Source: Paraburkholderia sediminicola (GTDB lineage: Bacteria; Pseudomonadota; Gammaproteobacteria; Burkholderiales; Burkholderiaceae). From it: a DNA stretch of 64,000 nt. A program made the position numbers and the translations under genes. Shown piece after piece: positions 36,421 to 45,721 of the stretch. Position 1 is the stretch's first letter. Every line of letters starts with the position of its first letter. The stretch covers positions 124,001 to 188,000 of the forward strand of contig NZ_CADIKC010000007.1 in the NCBI RefSeq assembly GCF_902859805.1, given 5' to 3'. The notes under the pieces are model-generated. The model was not told the DNA's origin, ran no database searches, and saw nothing but the letters and a program-made list of their open reading frames with translations.

Positions 36421-36455
36421 AAAACGGCACGCTTTTTAAAGCGTGCCGTTTTTGT
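36421..36455. terminator. Bidirectional terminator between tamB and metG
   Basis: AAAACGGCACGCTTT (36421-36435) pairs with AAAGCGTGCCGTTTT (36438-36452), an A/T-flanked stem of 14-15 bp serving the convergent tamB and metG. Confidence 0.9.
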
Positions 36456-36485
36456 TGATGCCGGCAGCGTTCGACGCCGCGCGCT

Positions 36486-38621
36486 TTACTTCACGCGCAT
36501 GCCTGGCTTCGCACCGCTATCCGGTTCGAGCACGTAGAGGCCCGGTTCCGCTTTCTCGTCGGTGGCCGAGGCCGCCAGCACCATGCCTTCGGACAGGCCG
36601 AACTTCATCTTGCGCGGCGCGAGGTTCGCGACCATGACCGTCAGCTTGCCGACCAGTTGCTCCGGCTGATAGGCTGACTTGATGCCCGAGAACACGTTGC
36701 GCGTCTTCTCTTCGCCGATGTCGAGCGTGAGTTGCAGCAGCTTGTCCGAGCCTTCCACCGCCTTGCAGTCGACGATCTTCGCGATGCGCAGATCGACCTT
36801 GGCGAAGTCGTCGATCGAGATGATGCCGGGCGTTTCATCCTTGTCGGCGGCGGCTGCTTTCGCTGCCTTCGACTTGGCCTTAGCATCCGCCGGCGCCGCG
36901 GCTTCCGGCGTGGCTTGCAGCGAATCGCGATTCGCTGCGATGAGCGCCTCGATCTGCTTCGGATCGACGCGTGTCATCAGATGCTTGTACGCATTGATCG
37001 GGCGCGTGGAGGAGAGCGGCACGCTCGCGTCGGCCCACACCAGCGGCTCGATGCCGAGGAAAGCTTCGACCGCTTCCGCCAGCTTCGGCAGCACCGGCTT
37101 GAGCGCCAGCGACAGCAGACGGAATGCCTCGACGCTCACGCTGCAGGTTTCGTGCAGCGCGACCGAGTTGACCGGATCTTTCGCCTGATCCCACGGCTTG
37201 GCGGAGTCCACGTATGCATTGACCGCGTCGGCCAGTTCCATGGTCTGACGCAGCGCGCGGTTGTACTCGCGCGCCTCATAGTTCGCGGCGATTTGCGGCA
37301 CGGCGGCGCGCAGCGAGGCGAGCAGCGGATGCTGCATCGCGCTGTCCTGCACGCGGCCGTCGAAACGCTTGATCAGGAAACCGGCGGCGCGGCTCGCGAT
37401 GTTCACGTACTTGCCGACCAGATCGCTGTTCACGCGCGCCTGGAAGTCGTCGAGGTTGAGGTCGAGGTCTTCCATCGTGCTGTTCAGCTTGGCCGCGAAG
37501 TAATAGCGCAGCCACTCCGGATTCAGGCCCGTGTCGATCACGCTTTGCGCGGTGATGAAGGTGCCGCGCGACTTCGACATCTTCGCGCCATCCACCGTCA
37601 GGAAGCCGTGCGCGAACACGTTGGTCGGCGTGCGGTGGCCCGAAAATTCGAGCATGGCCGGCCAGAACAGCGTGTGGAAATACAGAATGTCTTTGCCGAT
37701 GAAGTGGTACTGCTCGGCGGTCGAGCCCTTGCGAATCCACGCGTCGAAGTCGAGGCCGCGTTTTTCAGCGAGGTTCTTGAAGCTTGCGTAATAGCCGATC
37801 GGCGCATCCAGCCACACGTAGAAATACTTGCCCGGCGCGCCCGGAATTTCGAAGCCGAAGTACGGCGCGTCGCGCGAAATATCCCAGTCGGCGAGCTTGG
37901 CTTCGCCAGCGTCGCCGAGCCACTCGCGCATCTTGTTGGTGGCTTCCGGCTGTGCCAGACCACCCACCCACGCGCGCAGGAAATTCTCGCAGCGCGGATC
38001 GGACAGGCGGAAGAAGTAGTGCGTCGAGGTCTTACGAATCGGCGTGGCGCCCGAGACGACGGAGTACGGATTGATCAGATCGGTCGGCAGGTAAGTCGAA
38101 CCGCATACTTCGCAGCTGTCGCCGTACTGATCCTTCGCGCCGCACTTCGGGCATTCGCCCTTGATGAAGCGGTCCGGCAGGAACATTTCCTTGACGGGGT
38201 CGTATGCCTGTTCGATGTCACGCGCTTCGATCAGGCCGGCTTCCTTCAGCGCCAGATAGACCGATTCGCTCAGCACGCGATTCTCTTCAGAATCGGTCGT
38301 GTAGTAATTGTCGAACGAAATCCCGAAGCTGTCGAAATCGCGCTTGTGTTCCTGCCAGACGCGGTCGATCAGCTGCTTCGGCGTCAGACCTTCCTTTTCC
38401 GCGCGCAGCATGACCGGTGTGCCGTGCGTGTCGTCGGCGCCCACGTAGTAGACCTCGTGCCCGTGCATTCGCAACGTCCGGACCCAGATGTCCGTCTGGA
38501 TATATTCAACCAGATGGCCGATATGGATTTGCCCGTTCGCATACGGAAGGGCCGACGTGACGAGAACCTGGCGACGGCCTGACGGCGCGCCTGCGGAGAG
38601 ATCGGTTGCGGGTGCTGACAT
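36486..38621 (-). CDS. metG: Methionyl-tRNA synthetase
   Basis: 711 residues, class I synthetase. HIGH motif in NGQIHIGHLVEY, zinc site CPKCGAKDQYGDSCEVCG and KMSKS motif in GAKMSKSRGTFI are all present. An anticodon-binding helical domain follows. After an Ala/Lys-rich linker (about 575-600) there is a C-terminal EMAPII/Trbp111-like tRNA-binding domain (DFAKVDLRIAKIVDCKAVEG to the end), which supports dimerisation. Long form as in E. coli. Start is the ATG at 38621. Confidence 0.97.
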   Translation of the reverse strand: MSAPATDLSAGAPSGRRQVLVTSALPYANGQIHIGHLVEYIQTDIWVRTLRMHGHEVYYVGADDTHGTPVMLRAEKEGLTPKQLIDRVWQEHKRDFDSFGISFDNYYTTDSEENRVLSESVYLALKEAGLIEARDIEQAYDPVKEMFLPDRFIKGECPKCGAKDQYGDSCEVCGSTYLPTDLINPYSVVSGATPIRKTSTHYFFRLSDPRCENFLRAWVGGLAQPEATNKMREWLGDAGEAKLADWDISRDAPYFGFEIPGAPGKYFYVWLDAPIGYYASFKNLAEKRGLDFDAWIRKGSTAEQYHFIGKDILYFHTLFWPAMLEFSGHRTPTNVFAHGFLTVDGAKMSKSRGTFITAQSVIDTGLNPEWLRYYFAAKLNSTMEDLDLNLDDFQARVNSDLVGKYVNIASRAAGFLIKRFDGRVQDSAMQHPLLASLRAAVPQIAANYEAREYNRALRQTMELADAVNAYVDSAKPWDQAKDPVNSVALHETCSVSVEAFRLLSLALKPVLPKLAEAVEAFLGIEPLVWADASVPLSSTRPINAYKHLMTRVDPKQIEALIAANRDSLQATPEAAAPADAKAKSKAAKAAAADKDETPGIISIDDFAKVDLRIAKIVDCKAVEGSDKLLQLTLDIGEEKTRNVFSGIKSAYQPEQLVGKLTVMVANLAPRKMKFGLSEGMVLAASATDEKAEPGLYVLEPDSGAKPGMRVK

Positions 38622-38775
38622 AAGGATGGTGGGAGCCTGCGGTGGGACGAAACGTTGATTCTAGCAGGGCCGGCGTCTGGCGCGGGCTGGGCCGCTTGGG
38701 CCAGGGCTGGGTCGCTGCAAGGGCAGGGCGGTGTGTCCCTCAGGGAGACTCCTGCGGAACGAAAACCGAGCGCCC

Positions 38776-38803
38776 AAAAAAAAACCGGGGCTATTAACCC
38801 CGG
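38776..38803 (-). terminator. Terminator for the OmpA-like lipoprotein gene
   Basis: A 6-bp GC stem (CCGGGG/CCCCGG) with a 7-base loop is followed on the minus strand by nine Ts (complement of the A-run at 38776-38784). It lies about 210 bp beyond the OmpA-like stop, leaving a long 3' untranslated region; the remaining 38804-39015 shows no gene. Confidence 0.75.
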
Positions 38804-39015
38804 AGCAACAACGACAAGAGGAGAATGGTGACGCGGCGGCTTCGCCAGCCACGTACCGTAAAGACAGACCGCGGATTTTCGGCAGAGTTCGAAATTTTTT
38901 TCGTTCTCGTGCGAGATTTTGTTTCCCGCGCCTTTTACGGCTTACCGGACGCCTCTGACCAAACTGGCAAAAGCCGCCCTGCGCCCGGTTGCTCCCCCCT
39001 CTTCAGGCTGTGCCG

Positions 39016-39669
39016 TTATTGCGTGGCGTGCTGAGCCGTGGCGCGCAGATAGATTTCCACGCGACGGTTTGCGGCACGGCCGGCTTCGGTGTTGTTGTCG
39101 GCGACCGGCTGGTTCTGGCCCATGCCTTGTGCCGACAGGCGTTGCGGCGCAACGCCGCGTTGCCCCAGATAGCCCGTCACGCTTTCCGCGCGATTGACCG
39201 ACAGCGTCTGGTTATAAGCCGGCTGACCCGTGCTATCCGTATAGCCGATCACCTGGGCGATCAGTTCCGGATTCTGCTGCATGGTCTGCGTCAGCTGATC
39301 CAGCACAGGCGCGAACGACGGCTTGACCGCGTAGCTGTTGGTGTCGAACGTGACCGAGCTCGGGATGTTCAGCTTGAGCGAGCCGTCCGGCTGCTCGGTG
39401 ATCTGCGTGCCGGTGCCCTTGGTGGCGCCCGACAGCTTGTTGTGAATGGCTTGCCAGTTGTAGCCGGTGATACCGCCCACCGCCGCGCCGACGCCCGCGC
39501 CGATCGCCGCGCCCTTGCCGCCACCGAAGATTGCGCCGAGTGCCGCGCCCGTGCCGGCGCCCACGCCCGTACCGACGGCCGTGTTAGTGCCTTGTTGGGT
39601 TGCGCAGCCAGCCAGCAACGAACCGGCAACGGCAAAAACAGCCAGGCGAGTCATGAGTTTTGCGTTCAT
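39016..39669 (-). CDS. OmpA-family peptidoglycan-binding lipoprotein
   Basis: 217 residues. A signal peptide with lipobox LLAGC (Cys22) is followed by a Gly/Ala-rich glycine-zipper region (GTGVGAGTGAALGAIFGG to about residue 70). The C-terminal OmpA/MotB domain contains VIGYTDSTGQPAYNQTLSVNRAESV and ends NRRVEIYLRA, the peptidoglycan-binding signature. It resembles YiaD-type proteins that tether the outer membrane to the cell wall. AGAGGAAA precedes the start. The 340-bp gap to apbC holds both promoters. Confidence 0.9.
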   Translation of the reverse strand: MNAKLMTRLAVFAVAGSLLAGCATQQGTNTAVGTGVGAGTGAALGAIFGGGKGAAIGAGVGAAVGGITGYNWQAIHNKLSGATKGTGTQITEQPDGSLKLNIPSSVTFDTNSYAVKPSFAPVLDQLTQTMQQNPELIAQVIGYTDSTGQPAYNQTLSVNRAESVTGYLGQRGVAPQRLSAQGMGQNQPVADNNTEAGRAANRRVEIYLRATAQHATQ

Positions 39670-40009
39670 TTTCTGTTTCCTCTTGAGTGAAGCGAGTAAA
39701 GCGGGTGGAAGCTATAAATCTATCCGTCGAACGTGACGGCCGTAAAGCGCGTTACTCGACAATATGAGAATCCTGCGTCTTCCCTGGTCCCGGTCCGACA
39801 GTGGAGAAGGGTCTTCCGGCAAGGCTTGGCGCCAGCCACTACAATGATGACTGAAGTACGCAGCGATGCGACCCCATGGCGGTCCGCCTGCCCGAAGGGT
39901 GCACGGCGTGCCTGGTTTTAGCAATGCTGTCTAACAATTTTTTTCAAATTCTGGCGCGTGGCGGAGTCTTGGATTCCACCGCGCCGCAAGTGTTCCCCAC
40001 GGAGTGTCA

Positions 40010-41098
40010 ATGAGTATCGATCGGGCTTTGGTCGACGCCGCCCTCGCGGCCGTCGCTGACCCCAACACGGGCAAGCCCTACGCGGCGGCCAGGAACATCA
40101 GGAACGTGGCCGTGGAGGGTGACACGGTTAGCCTCGAGGTGGTACTCGGCTATCCGGCCAAGCGGCAGTTTGAAGCGATCCGCACGCAATTCACCGAAGC
40201 GCTGAAAGCCGTTTCCGGCGTGGCAAACGCGCGCGTCGAGGTGTCCCAGCAAATCGCCGCGCATACCGTGCAGCGCGGCGTCAAACTCTTGCCGAACGTT
40301 AAAAACATCGTCGCGGTGGCGTCGGGCAAAGGCGGGGTCGGCAAGAGCACGACCGCCGTGAATCTCGCGCTGGCACTGGCGAGCGAAGGCGCGTCGGTCG
40401 GCATCCTCGATGCGGACATCTATGGCCCCTCGCTGCCGATGATGCTGGGGATTGTCGGCCGTCCGGAATCACCCGACGAAAAGTCGATGAACCCGATGAC
40501 AGGCCACGGCTTGCAGGCCAACTCGATCGGCTTTCTGATCGAGCAGGACAACCCGATGGTGTGGCGTGGCCCGATGGCTACTTCAGCGCTCGAACAGCTG
40601 CTGCGGCAGACCAACTGGCAAGATCTCGACTACCTGATCGTCGATATGCCGCCGGGCACCGGCGACATCCAGCTGACCTTGTCGCAGCGCGTGCCGGTGA
40701 CGGGCGCCGTGATCGTCACGACGCCGCAGGACATCGCATTGCTCGACGCGAAGAAGGGTCTCAAGATGTTCGAGAAGGTCGGCATTCCGATTCTCGGCAT
40801 CGTCGAGAACATGGGGATGCATATCTGCTCGAATTGCGGTCACGAAGAGCATATCTTCGGCGCCGGCGGCGGCGAGCGGATGGGCAAGGAATACGGCGTC
40901 GACGTGCTCGGCAGCCTGCCGCTCGACATCGCTATCCGTGAGCAGGCCGACTCCGGCAAACCTACCGTCGTGGCGGACCCGCAAGGGCGTATCGCGGAGA
41001 TCTACCGGTCGATCGCACGCAAGGTTGCGATCCATATCGCCGAGCGGGCGCGCGACATGACCTCGAAGTTTCCCAGCATCGTCGTTCAGAACACCTGA
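40010..41098 (+). CDS. apbC: Iron-sulfur cluster carrier ATPase ApbC/Mrp
   Basis: 362 residues from the ATG at 40010 with GGAG 5 bases upstream (an in-frame GTG at 40004 overlaps that GGAG). An N-terminal DUF59/MIP18-like domain (1-95) is followed by the P-loop ATPase with VASGKGGVGKSTTAVNLALAL and a C-terminal CSNCGHEEHIFG, whose CxxC binds the shared Fe-S cluster at the dimer interface. It delivers Fe-S clusters to apoproteins such as IlvD-type dehydratases. Confidence 0.94.
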   Translation: MSIDRALVDAALAAVADPNTGKPYAAARNIRNVAVEGDTVSLEVVLGYPAKRQFEAIRTQFTEALKAVSGVANARVEVSQQIAAHTVQRGVKLLPNVKNIVAVASGKGGVGKSTTAVNLALALASEGASVGILDADIYGPSLPMMLGIVGRPESPDEKSMNPMTGHGLQANSIGFLIEQDNPMVWRGPMATSALEQLLRQTNWQDLDYLIVDMPPGTGDIQLTLSQRVPVTGAVIVTTPQDIALLDAKKGLKMFEKVGIPILGIVENMGMHICSNCGHEEHIFGAGGGERMGKEYGVDVLGSLPLDIAIREQADSGKPTVVADPQGRIAEIYRSIARKVAIHIAERARDMTSKFPSIVVQNT

Positions 41099-41229
41099 CT
41101 CGCCGTTCGGACAAGGGGTTAAAGCGGGGCCAAGTCGCCAATTTGCGTCTGGTCTCGCGGTATCATGTCGACTTCACAAGTTCGGCTCGGCGGCCGCAGG
41201 GGCGGCCACCAGGCCGGCAAGAGGATCGC

Positions 41230-41763
41230 ATGGGAAAACGAATCGACGGGCAGGCGGTGCATGCGTTCATCGTCCTGGCTGCCAGCAGTGTGCTGTTATG
41301 CGGCTGTAGCACGTTCCTGAGACCACAGGAAAAGCGTGCTGACGCGCAGTTGCTGCCCACCGTGGGCAATCAGGCACGCGGTCTCGTCACGTTCATCGAG
41401 CGTTCGGACGGTGTGCAGGTCACCTACAATCTCTCGGGTTTGCCGCCCGATAGCGACCACGCGTTGCAGGTGCATGAGCGTGGCGACTGCAATGCCGCCG
41501 ACGGCTCCAGCGCCGGCCCGGTGTTCTCGCCGGCAGCAGAGCGTCTGAAAACCGGCGCCCGGGTCGAAGGCGATCTCGGCAACATCCACGCGGACGCGAA
41601 CGGCGTGGCCACTGGCTTCATCGTTGCGCCGGACGTGTCGCTCGACGGTATCCGCTCGGTGTTGCAACGCGCGGTTCTGTTGCATCACGACGCGACCGAC
41701 CCTTACGCGTATCCGCAGCATGGCGCGGGCCCCGCGCTCGCATGCGGGTTGATTCGCCAGTGA
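41230..41763 (+). CDS. SodC-like lipoprotein lacking most copper/zinc ligands
   Basis: 177 residues from the ATG at 41230 (AGAGGA upstream). A signal peptide ends in a lipobox LCGC (Cys26). The Cu/Zn SOD fold is recognisable: VHERGDC, GDLGNIHADANGVATG, HHDATDPYAYPQHGAGPALACG, with both disulfide cysteines (87, 172). Of the metal ligands, His82, His152 and Asp115 remain. The first copper His is Gln80, the bridging His is Val98, and the other two zinc His are gone. It is therefore likely not a classical SOD, like B. subtilis YojM-type proteins. Confidence 0.82.
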   Translation: MGKRIDGQAVHAFIVLAASSVLLCGCSTFLRPQEKRADAQLLPTVGNQARGLVTFIERSDGVQVTYNLSGLPPDSDHALQVHERGDCNAADGSSAGPVFSPAAERLKTGARVEGDLGNIHADANGVATGFIVAPDVSLDGIRSVLQRAVLLHHDATDPYAYPQHGAGPALACGLIRQ

Positions 41764-41888
41764 GGGCAATGCCCTGCGGGTCTCATCAGACGCAAGCGGT
41801 TAGCCGTTTGAATTGCGTTGCAGCAAGTCTTTTGCGGCGCCGGGGGCGGCTTTCAGGCCCCGCCGGCGGCACCGTTTTCCTGATCGCG

Positions 41889-42025
41889 TAAAATAAGCGC
41901 CTTTCGGCGGGGCGCGTAGCCGGAGGAGCCCAGTCCGGAGCGAGTAGCCGGCGCGCCCGGCCCGGACCTTATGCCGGATCGTTACCCGTCACACATCTGT
42001 CACTCAAGTCGAGCAGCGTTCACCT
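41889..42025 (+). promoter_or_regulatory. Candidate promoter and structured leader of dcd
   Basis: TAAAAT (41889-41894) is a fair -10 element though no good -35 was found. Downstream, GGGCGCG (41910-41916) pairs with CGCGCCC (41952-41958), enclosing a GC-rich region with the repeat GTAGCCGG twice (near 41916 and 41945). The start codon of dcd is at 42026, so the mRNA would have a leader of about 125 nt. No known riboswitch class was recognised. Confidence 0.35.
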
Positions 42026-42595
42026 ATGACTATCAAATCCGACAAGTGGATCCGACGCATGGCCGCGTCGCACAACATGATCGAGCCGTTTGCACCGGAT
42101 CAGGTCCGCGTCTCAGAAGACGGCCGGAAGATTGTCAGCTACGGCACCTCGAGCTACGGCTACGACATTCGCTGCGCCGACGAATTCAAGATTTTCACCA
42201 ACATCAACTCGACCATCGTCGACCCGAAGAACTTTGACGAGAAGTCGTTTGTCGACTTCAAGGGCGATGTCTGCATCATCCCGCCGAATTCGTTCGCGCT
42301 GGCCCGCACCGTCGAATATTTCCGCATTCCGCGCAGCGTCCTGACCGTGTGTCTGGGCAAATCCACGTATGCGCGTTGCGGGATTATCGTGAACGTGACG
42401 CCGTTCGAGCCGGAATGGGAAGGACACGTCACGCTCGAATTCTCAAATACGACACCTTTGCCTGCGAAAATCTACGCGAACGAAGGCGTCGCCCAGGTGT
42501 TGTTTTTCGAAAGCGACGAAATTTGTGAAACGTCGTACGCGGATCGCGGCGGCAAATATCAAGGTCAGCACGGCGTCACGTTGCCCAAGACGTGA
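42026..42595 (+). CDS. dcd: dCTP deaminase
   Basis: 189 residues: [42 protein letters not shown] and [29 protein letters not shown] are the trimeric dUTPase-fold signatures of Dcd. It deaminates dCTP to dUTP, the main route to thymidylate. The Arg/Ser and Glu catalytic residues in KSTYARCG and TLEFSNTTP are present. A terminator follows. Confidence 0.96.
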
Positions 42596-42629
42596 CGCCC
42601 GGCAGTACTGACCCACCAGCTATTCGGGT

Positions 42630-42666
42630 GACCGCTGCCTAGTCGAATGCAGCGGTCGTTCTTTTT
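42630..42666 (+). terminator. Terminator after dcd
   Basis: GACCGCTGC (42630-42638) pairs with GCAGCGGTC (42649-42657) over a 10-base loop and is followed by GTTCTTTTT. It precedes the ribosome binding site of the decarboxylase gene, so the two genes are separate or linked by read-through. Confidence 0.85.
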
Positions 42667-42678
42667 GGAGAATCGCCC

Positions 42679-44964
42679 ATGAAGTTTCGTTTTCCCGTCG
42701 TCGTCATCGACGAAGATTTTCGCTCCGAGAACATCTCAGGTTCCGGCATCCGGGCTTTGGCCGAAGCTATAGAGAAAGAAGGCGTGGAAGTGCTCGGGTT
42801 GACGAGCTACGGCGACCTGACCTCGTTCGCGCAGCAATCGAGCCGCGCGTCGTGCTTCATCCTCTCGATCGACGACGACGAGTTGCTGCCGTACGTCGAT
42901 AACGTGGTGGTGGAAGGCGAGACGCCGGAACTGGCGGCCGCGATCATCGCGCTGCGCGCGTTCGTGACCGAAGTGCGCCGCCGCAACGCCGATATTCCGA
43001 TCTTCCTGTACGGCGAAACGCGCACCTCGCGCCACCTGCCGAACGACATCCTGCGCGAACTGCACGGCTTCATCCACATGTTCGAGGACACGCCGGAGTT
43101 CGTCGCGCGCCACATCATCCGCGAGACCAAGGTGTACCTGGATTCGCTCGCGCCGCCGTTCTTCAAGGAACTGGTGCAGTACGCGGACGAAGGTTCGTAT
43201 TCGTGGCATTGCCCTGGACACTCGGGCGGCGTCGCGTTCCTGAAGAGCCCGCTTGGCCAGATGTTCCACCAGTTCTTCGGCGAGAACATGCTGCGCGCCG
43301 ACGTGTGTAATGCCGTCGACGAACTCGGTCAGCTGCTCGATCACACCGGCCCGATTGCCGCCTCCGAGCGCAATGCGGCGCGCATTTTCAGCGCGGACCA
43401 CGTGTTCTTCGTGACCAACGGCACGTCGACCTCGAACAAGATCGTCTGGCACGGCACCGTGGCGCCGGGCGATATCGTGCTGGTGGACCGCAATTGCCAC
43501 AAGTCGATCCTGCACGCGATCACGATGACCGGCGCGATTCCGGTGTTCCTCACGCCGACGCGCAATAACTTCGGCATCATCGGCCCGATTCCGCGCAGCG
43601 AATTCGAGCCGGAAAACATCAAGAAGAAGATCCTGGCGAATCCGTTCGCCCGCGAAGCATTGGCGAAGAATCCGGACCTGAAGCCGCGCATTCTGACCAT
43701 CACGCAAAGCACGTACGACGGCGTGATCTACAACGTCGAGATGATCAAGGAAATGCTCGGCGACTGGCTCGACACGCTGCACTTCGACGAAGCGTGGCTG
43801 CCGCATGCCGAGTTCCACGAGTTCTATCAGGACATGCACGCGATCGGCGCGGGCCGTCCGCGCATCGGCGCACTGGTGTTCGCCACGCACTCCACGCACA
43901 AGCTGCTGGCCGGTATTTCGCAGGCTTCGCAGATCGTCGTGCAGGATTCGAAGAACAGCCGCTTCGACAAGCATCGCTTTAACGAAGCGTATCTGATGCA
44001 CACGTCGACCAGCCCGCAGTACGCGATCATCGCCTCGTGCGACGTGGCCGCGGCCATGATGGAAGCGCCTGGCGGCACGGCTCTGGTTGAAGAGTCGATT
44101 GCCGAAGCGCTGGATTTCCGCCGCGCGATGAGCAAGGTCGACGCCGAATACGGCGACGACTGGTTCTTCAAGGTGTGGGGCCCGGAGACGTTCGCGGAAG
44201 AGGGCATCGGTTCGCGCGAAGACTGGATGCTGCGCCCGAACGACGCGTGGCACGGCTTCGGCCCGCTCGCCGAAGGCTTCAACATGCTCGACCCGATCAA
44301 GGCGACCATCGTCACGCCGGGTCTGGATATGGACGGCGGCTTCGGCGAGTCCGGCATTCCGGCTGCGATTGTGACGAAGTATCTGGCCGAGCACGGCATC
44401 ATCGTCGAGAAGACCGGCCTGTATTCGTTCTTTATCATGTTCACGATCGGCATCACCAAGGGCCGCTGGAACTCGATGGTGACCGAGTTGCAGCAGTTCA
44501 AGGACGACTACGATAACAACCAGCCGCTGTGGCGTGTGTTGCCCGAGTTCGTCTCGCATCATCCGATGTACGAGCGTGTCGGTCTGCGCGATCTGTGCGA
44601 GCAGATCCACAGCGTGTACCGCGCGAACGACATTGCGCGCCTGACGACCGAGATGTACCTGTCGAGCATGGAGCCGGCAATGAAGCCGTCGGATGCGTTT
44701 GCAAAGCTCGCGCACCGCGAGATCGACCGGGTACCGATCGACGAACTCGAAGGCCGTGTCACGTCGATCCTGTTGACGCCGTATCCGCCGGGTATTCCGC
44801 TGCTGATTCCGGGCGAGCGCTTCAACAAGACCATCGTCAACTATCTGCGTTTCGCGCGCGAGTTCAACGAACGCTTCCCGGGTTTCCACACGGATATCCA
44901 CGGGCTTGTCGGCGAAACCATCAACGGGCGCATCGAATACTTCGTCGATTGCGTGCGCGCCTGA
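42679..44964 (+). CDS. Orn/Lys/Arg decarboxylase (PLP fold type I)
   Basis: 761 residues of the large decarboxylase family: N-terminal response-regulator-like wing (1-130), PLP core with the Schiff-base Lys408 in THSTHKLLAG and SWHCPGHSGG early in the core, and a C-terminal domain. This is the inducible-type family that includes CadA, AdiA and SpeC/F. Substrate (lysine, arginine or ornithine) cannot be settled by eye. The start at 42679 has GGAG 9 bases upstream. Confidence 0.9.
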   Translation: MKFRFPVVVIDEDFRSENISGSGIRALAEAIEKEGVEVLGLTSYGDLTSFAQQSSRASCFILSIDDDELLPYVDNVVVEGETPELAAAIIALRAFVTEVRRRNADIPIFLYGETRTSRHLPNDILRELHGFIHMFEDTPEFVARHIIRETKVYLDSLAPPFFKELVQYADEGSYSWHCPGHSGGVAFLKSPLGQMFHQFFGENMLRADVCNAVDELGQLLDHTGPIAASERNAARIFSADHVFFVTNGTSTSNKIVWHGTVAPGDIVLVDRNCHKSILHAITMTGAIPVFLTPTRNNFGIIGPIPRSEFEPENIKKKILANPFAREALAKNPDLKPRILTITQSTYDGVIYNVEMIKEMLGDWLDTLHFDEAWLPHAEFHEFYQDMHAIGAGRPRIGALVFATHSTHKLLAGISQASQIVVQDSKNSRFDKHRFNEAYLMHTSTSPQYAIIASCDVAAAMMEAPGGTALVEESIAEALDFRRAMSKVDAEYGDDWFFKVWGPETFAEEGIGSREDWMLRPNDAWHGFGPLAEGFNMLDPIKATIVTPGLDMDGGFGESGIPAAIVTKYLAEHGIIVEKTGLYSFFIMFTIGITKGRWNSMVTELQQFKDDYDNNQPLWRVLPEFVSHHPMYERVGLRDLCEQIHSVYRANDIARLTTEMYLSSMEPAMKPSDAFAKLAHREIDRVPIDELEGRVTSILLTPYPPGIPLLIPGERFNKTIVNYLRFAREFNERFPGFHTDIHGLVGETINGRIEYFVDCVRA

Positions 44965-44966
44965 CG

Positions 44967-45710
44967 ATGTGGGTGGGGAAGTCCTTGCCGGGTGCTGACG
45001 GCTGGCGGCGCGCGTTTGGCGCGCTGACCCTGACGTCGGCGCTGTCGGTGGCGGTGTTCGGCATCGCGCCGCTTCAGGCGCATGCCGAAGTCGCCGCTGC
45101 CGACCCGATCGACGCGTCGATGCGCACCTGTCTTGCGCGCAGCGACATGTCGTCGACGGCGGGGCAGGTGCAGTGCATGGACAACGCGCGAATCGGCTGG
45201 AAGGCCGCATTGGACGGCGCCTGGCAGCAGCTTCAGGCGAAGTTGCCGCCGGCGCAGCGCAAAGCATGGGAAAAGAGCCAGGCAAGCTGGCTCGCCTCGC
45301 GCGATGTCGAGAAGCAGTTGCTCGCTGCCGTGTTCGCGACCACTCACGGCTCGATGTATGTGCTGGCCGAAGCCGATATGCAATTACAGCCGGTGCGTGA
45401 CCGCGCGCTTGCGCTGCGCAGCGCCTTGGCCAGGGTCAGTGCCGGCGGCGGGGATCCACCGCGCCGTCCGCGCGCCTGTACGGCGGACGCGCAATGCGAA
45501 CACGCGATGTTCGATCTGAATCGCTATTACAGCCGCTTGCAGGCGAAGATGCCGTCGCGCTCGCGTCCGACGCTTGCGCGTGCTCAAAAGGCCTGGACCG
45601 CGTATCTCAACGCCGCTACGCCGGTGATCGATGAAAACAGCCGCATCGATATCATTGGTGCGCGGGTGGCGACGCTCAAGCGCTTGTCAGAGACGGTCGG
45701 CAACAACTGA
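44967..45710 (+). CDS. Secreted LprI/DUF1311-like protein with two related halves
   Basis: 247 residues from the ATG at 44967, 2 bp after the decarboxylase stop. A signal peptide (about 1-40, ending QAHA-E) precedes a DUF1311-like block: CLARSDMSSTAGQVQCMDNA ... WQQLQAKLPPAQRKAWEKSQASWLASRD. A second similar block lies near residues 165-230: CTADAQCEHAMFDLNRYYSRLQAKMPSRS ... ARAQKAWTAYLNA. In other bacteria this family inhibits lysozyme. The close spacing to the decarboxylase suggests co-transcription. The frame is open upstream inside the decarboxylase; that part is not used. Confidence 0.78.
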   Translation: MWVGKSLPGADGWRRAFGALTLTSALSVAVFGIAPLQAHAEVAAADPIDASMRTCLARSDMSSTAGQVQCMDNARIGWKAALDGAWQQLQAKLPPAQRKAWEKSQASWLASRDVEKQLLAAVFATTHGSMYVLAEADMQLQPVRDRALALRSALARVSAGGGDPPRRPRACTADAQCEHAMFDLNRYYSRLQAKMPSRSRPTLARAQKAWTAYLNAATPVIDENSRIDIIGARVATLKRLSETVGNN

Positions 45711-45721
45711 GTGTTCGCGGC

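Noticed and set aside
36732..38582. Plus-strand open frame opposite metG
   Set aside because: Shadow of metG, which has every class I synthetase motif on the minus strand.
42736..45285. Long open frame on the minus strand opposite the decarboxylase
   Set aside because: Antisense shadow of a strongly recognisable enzyme; Arg/Ala-rich composition and no domain.
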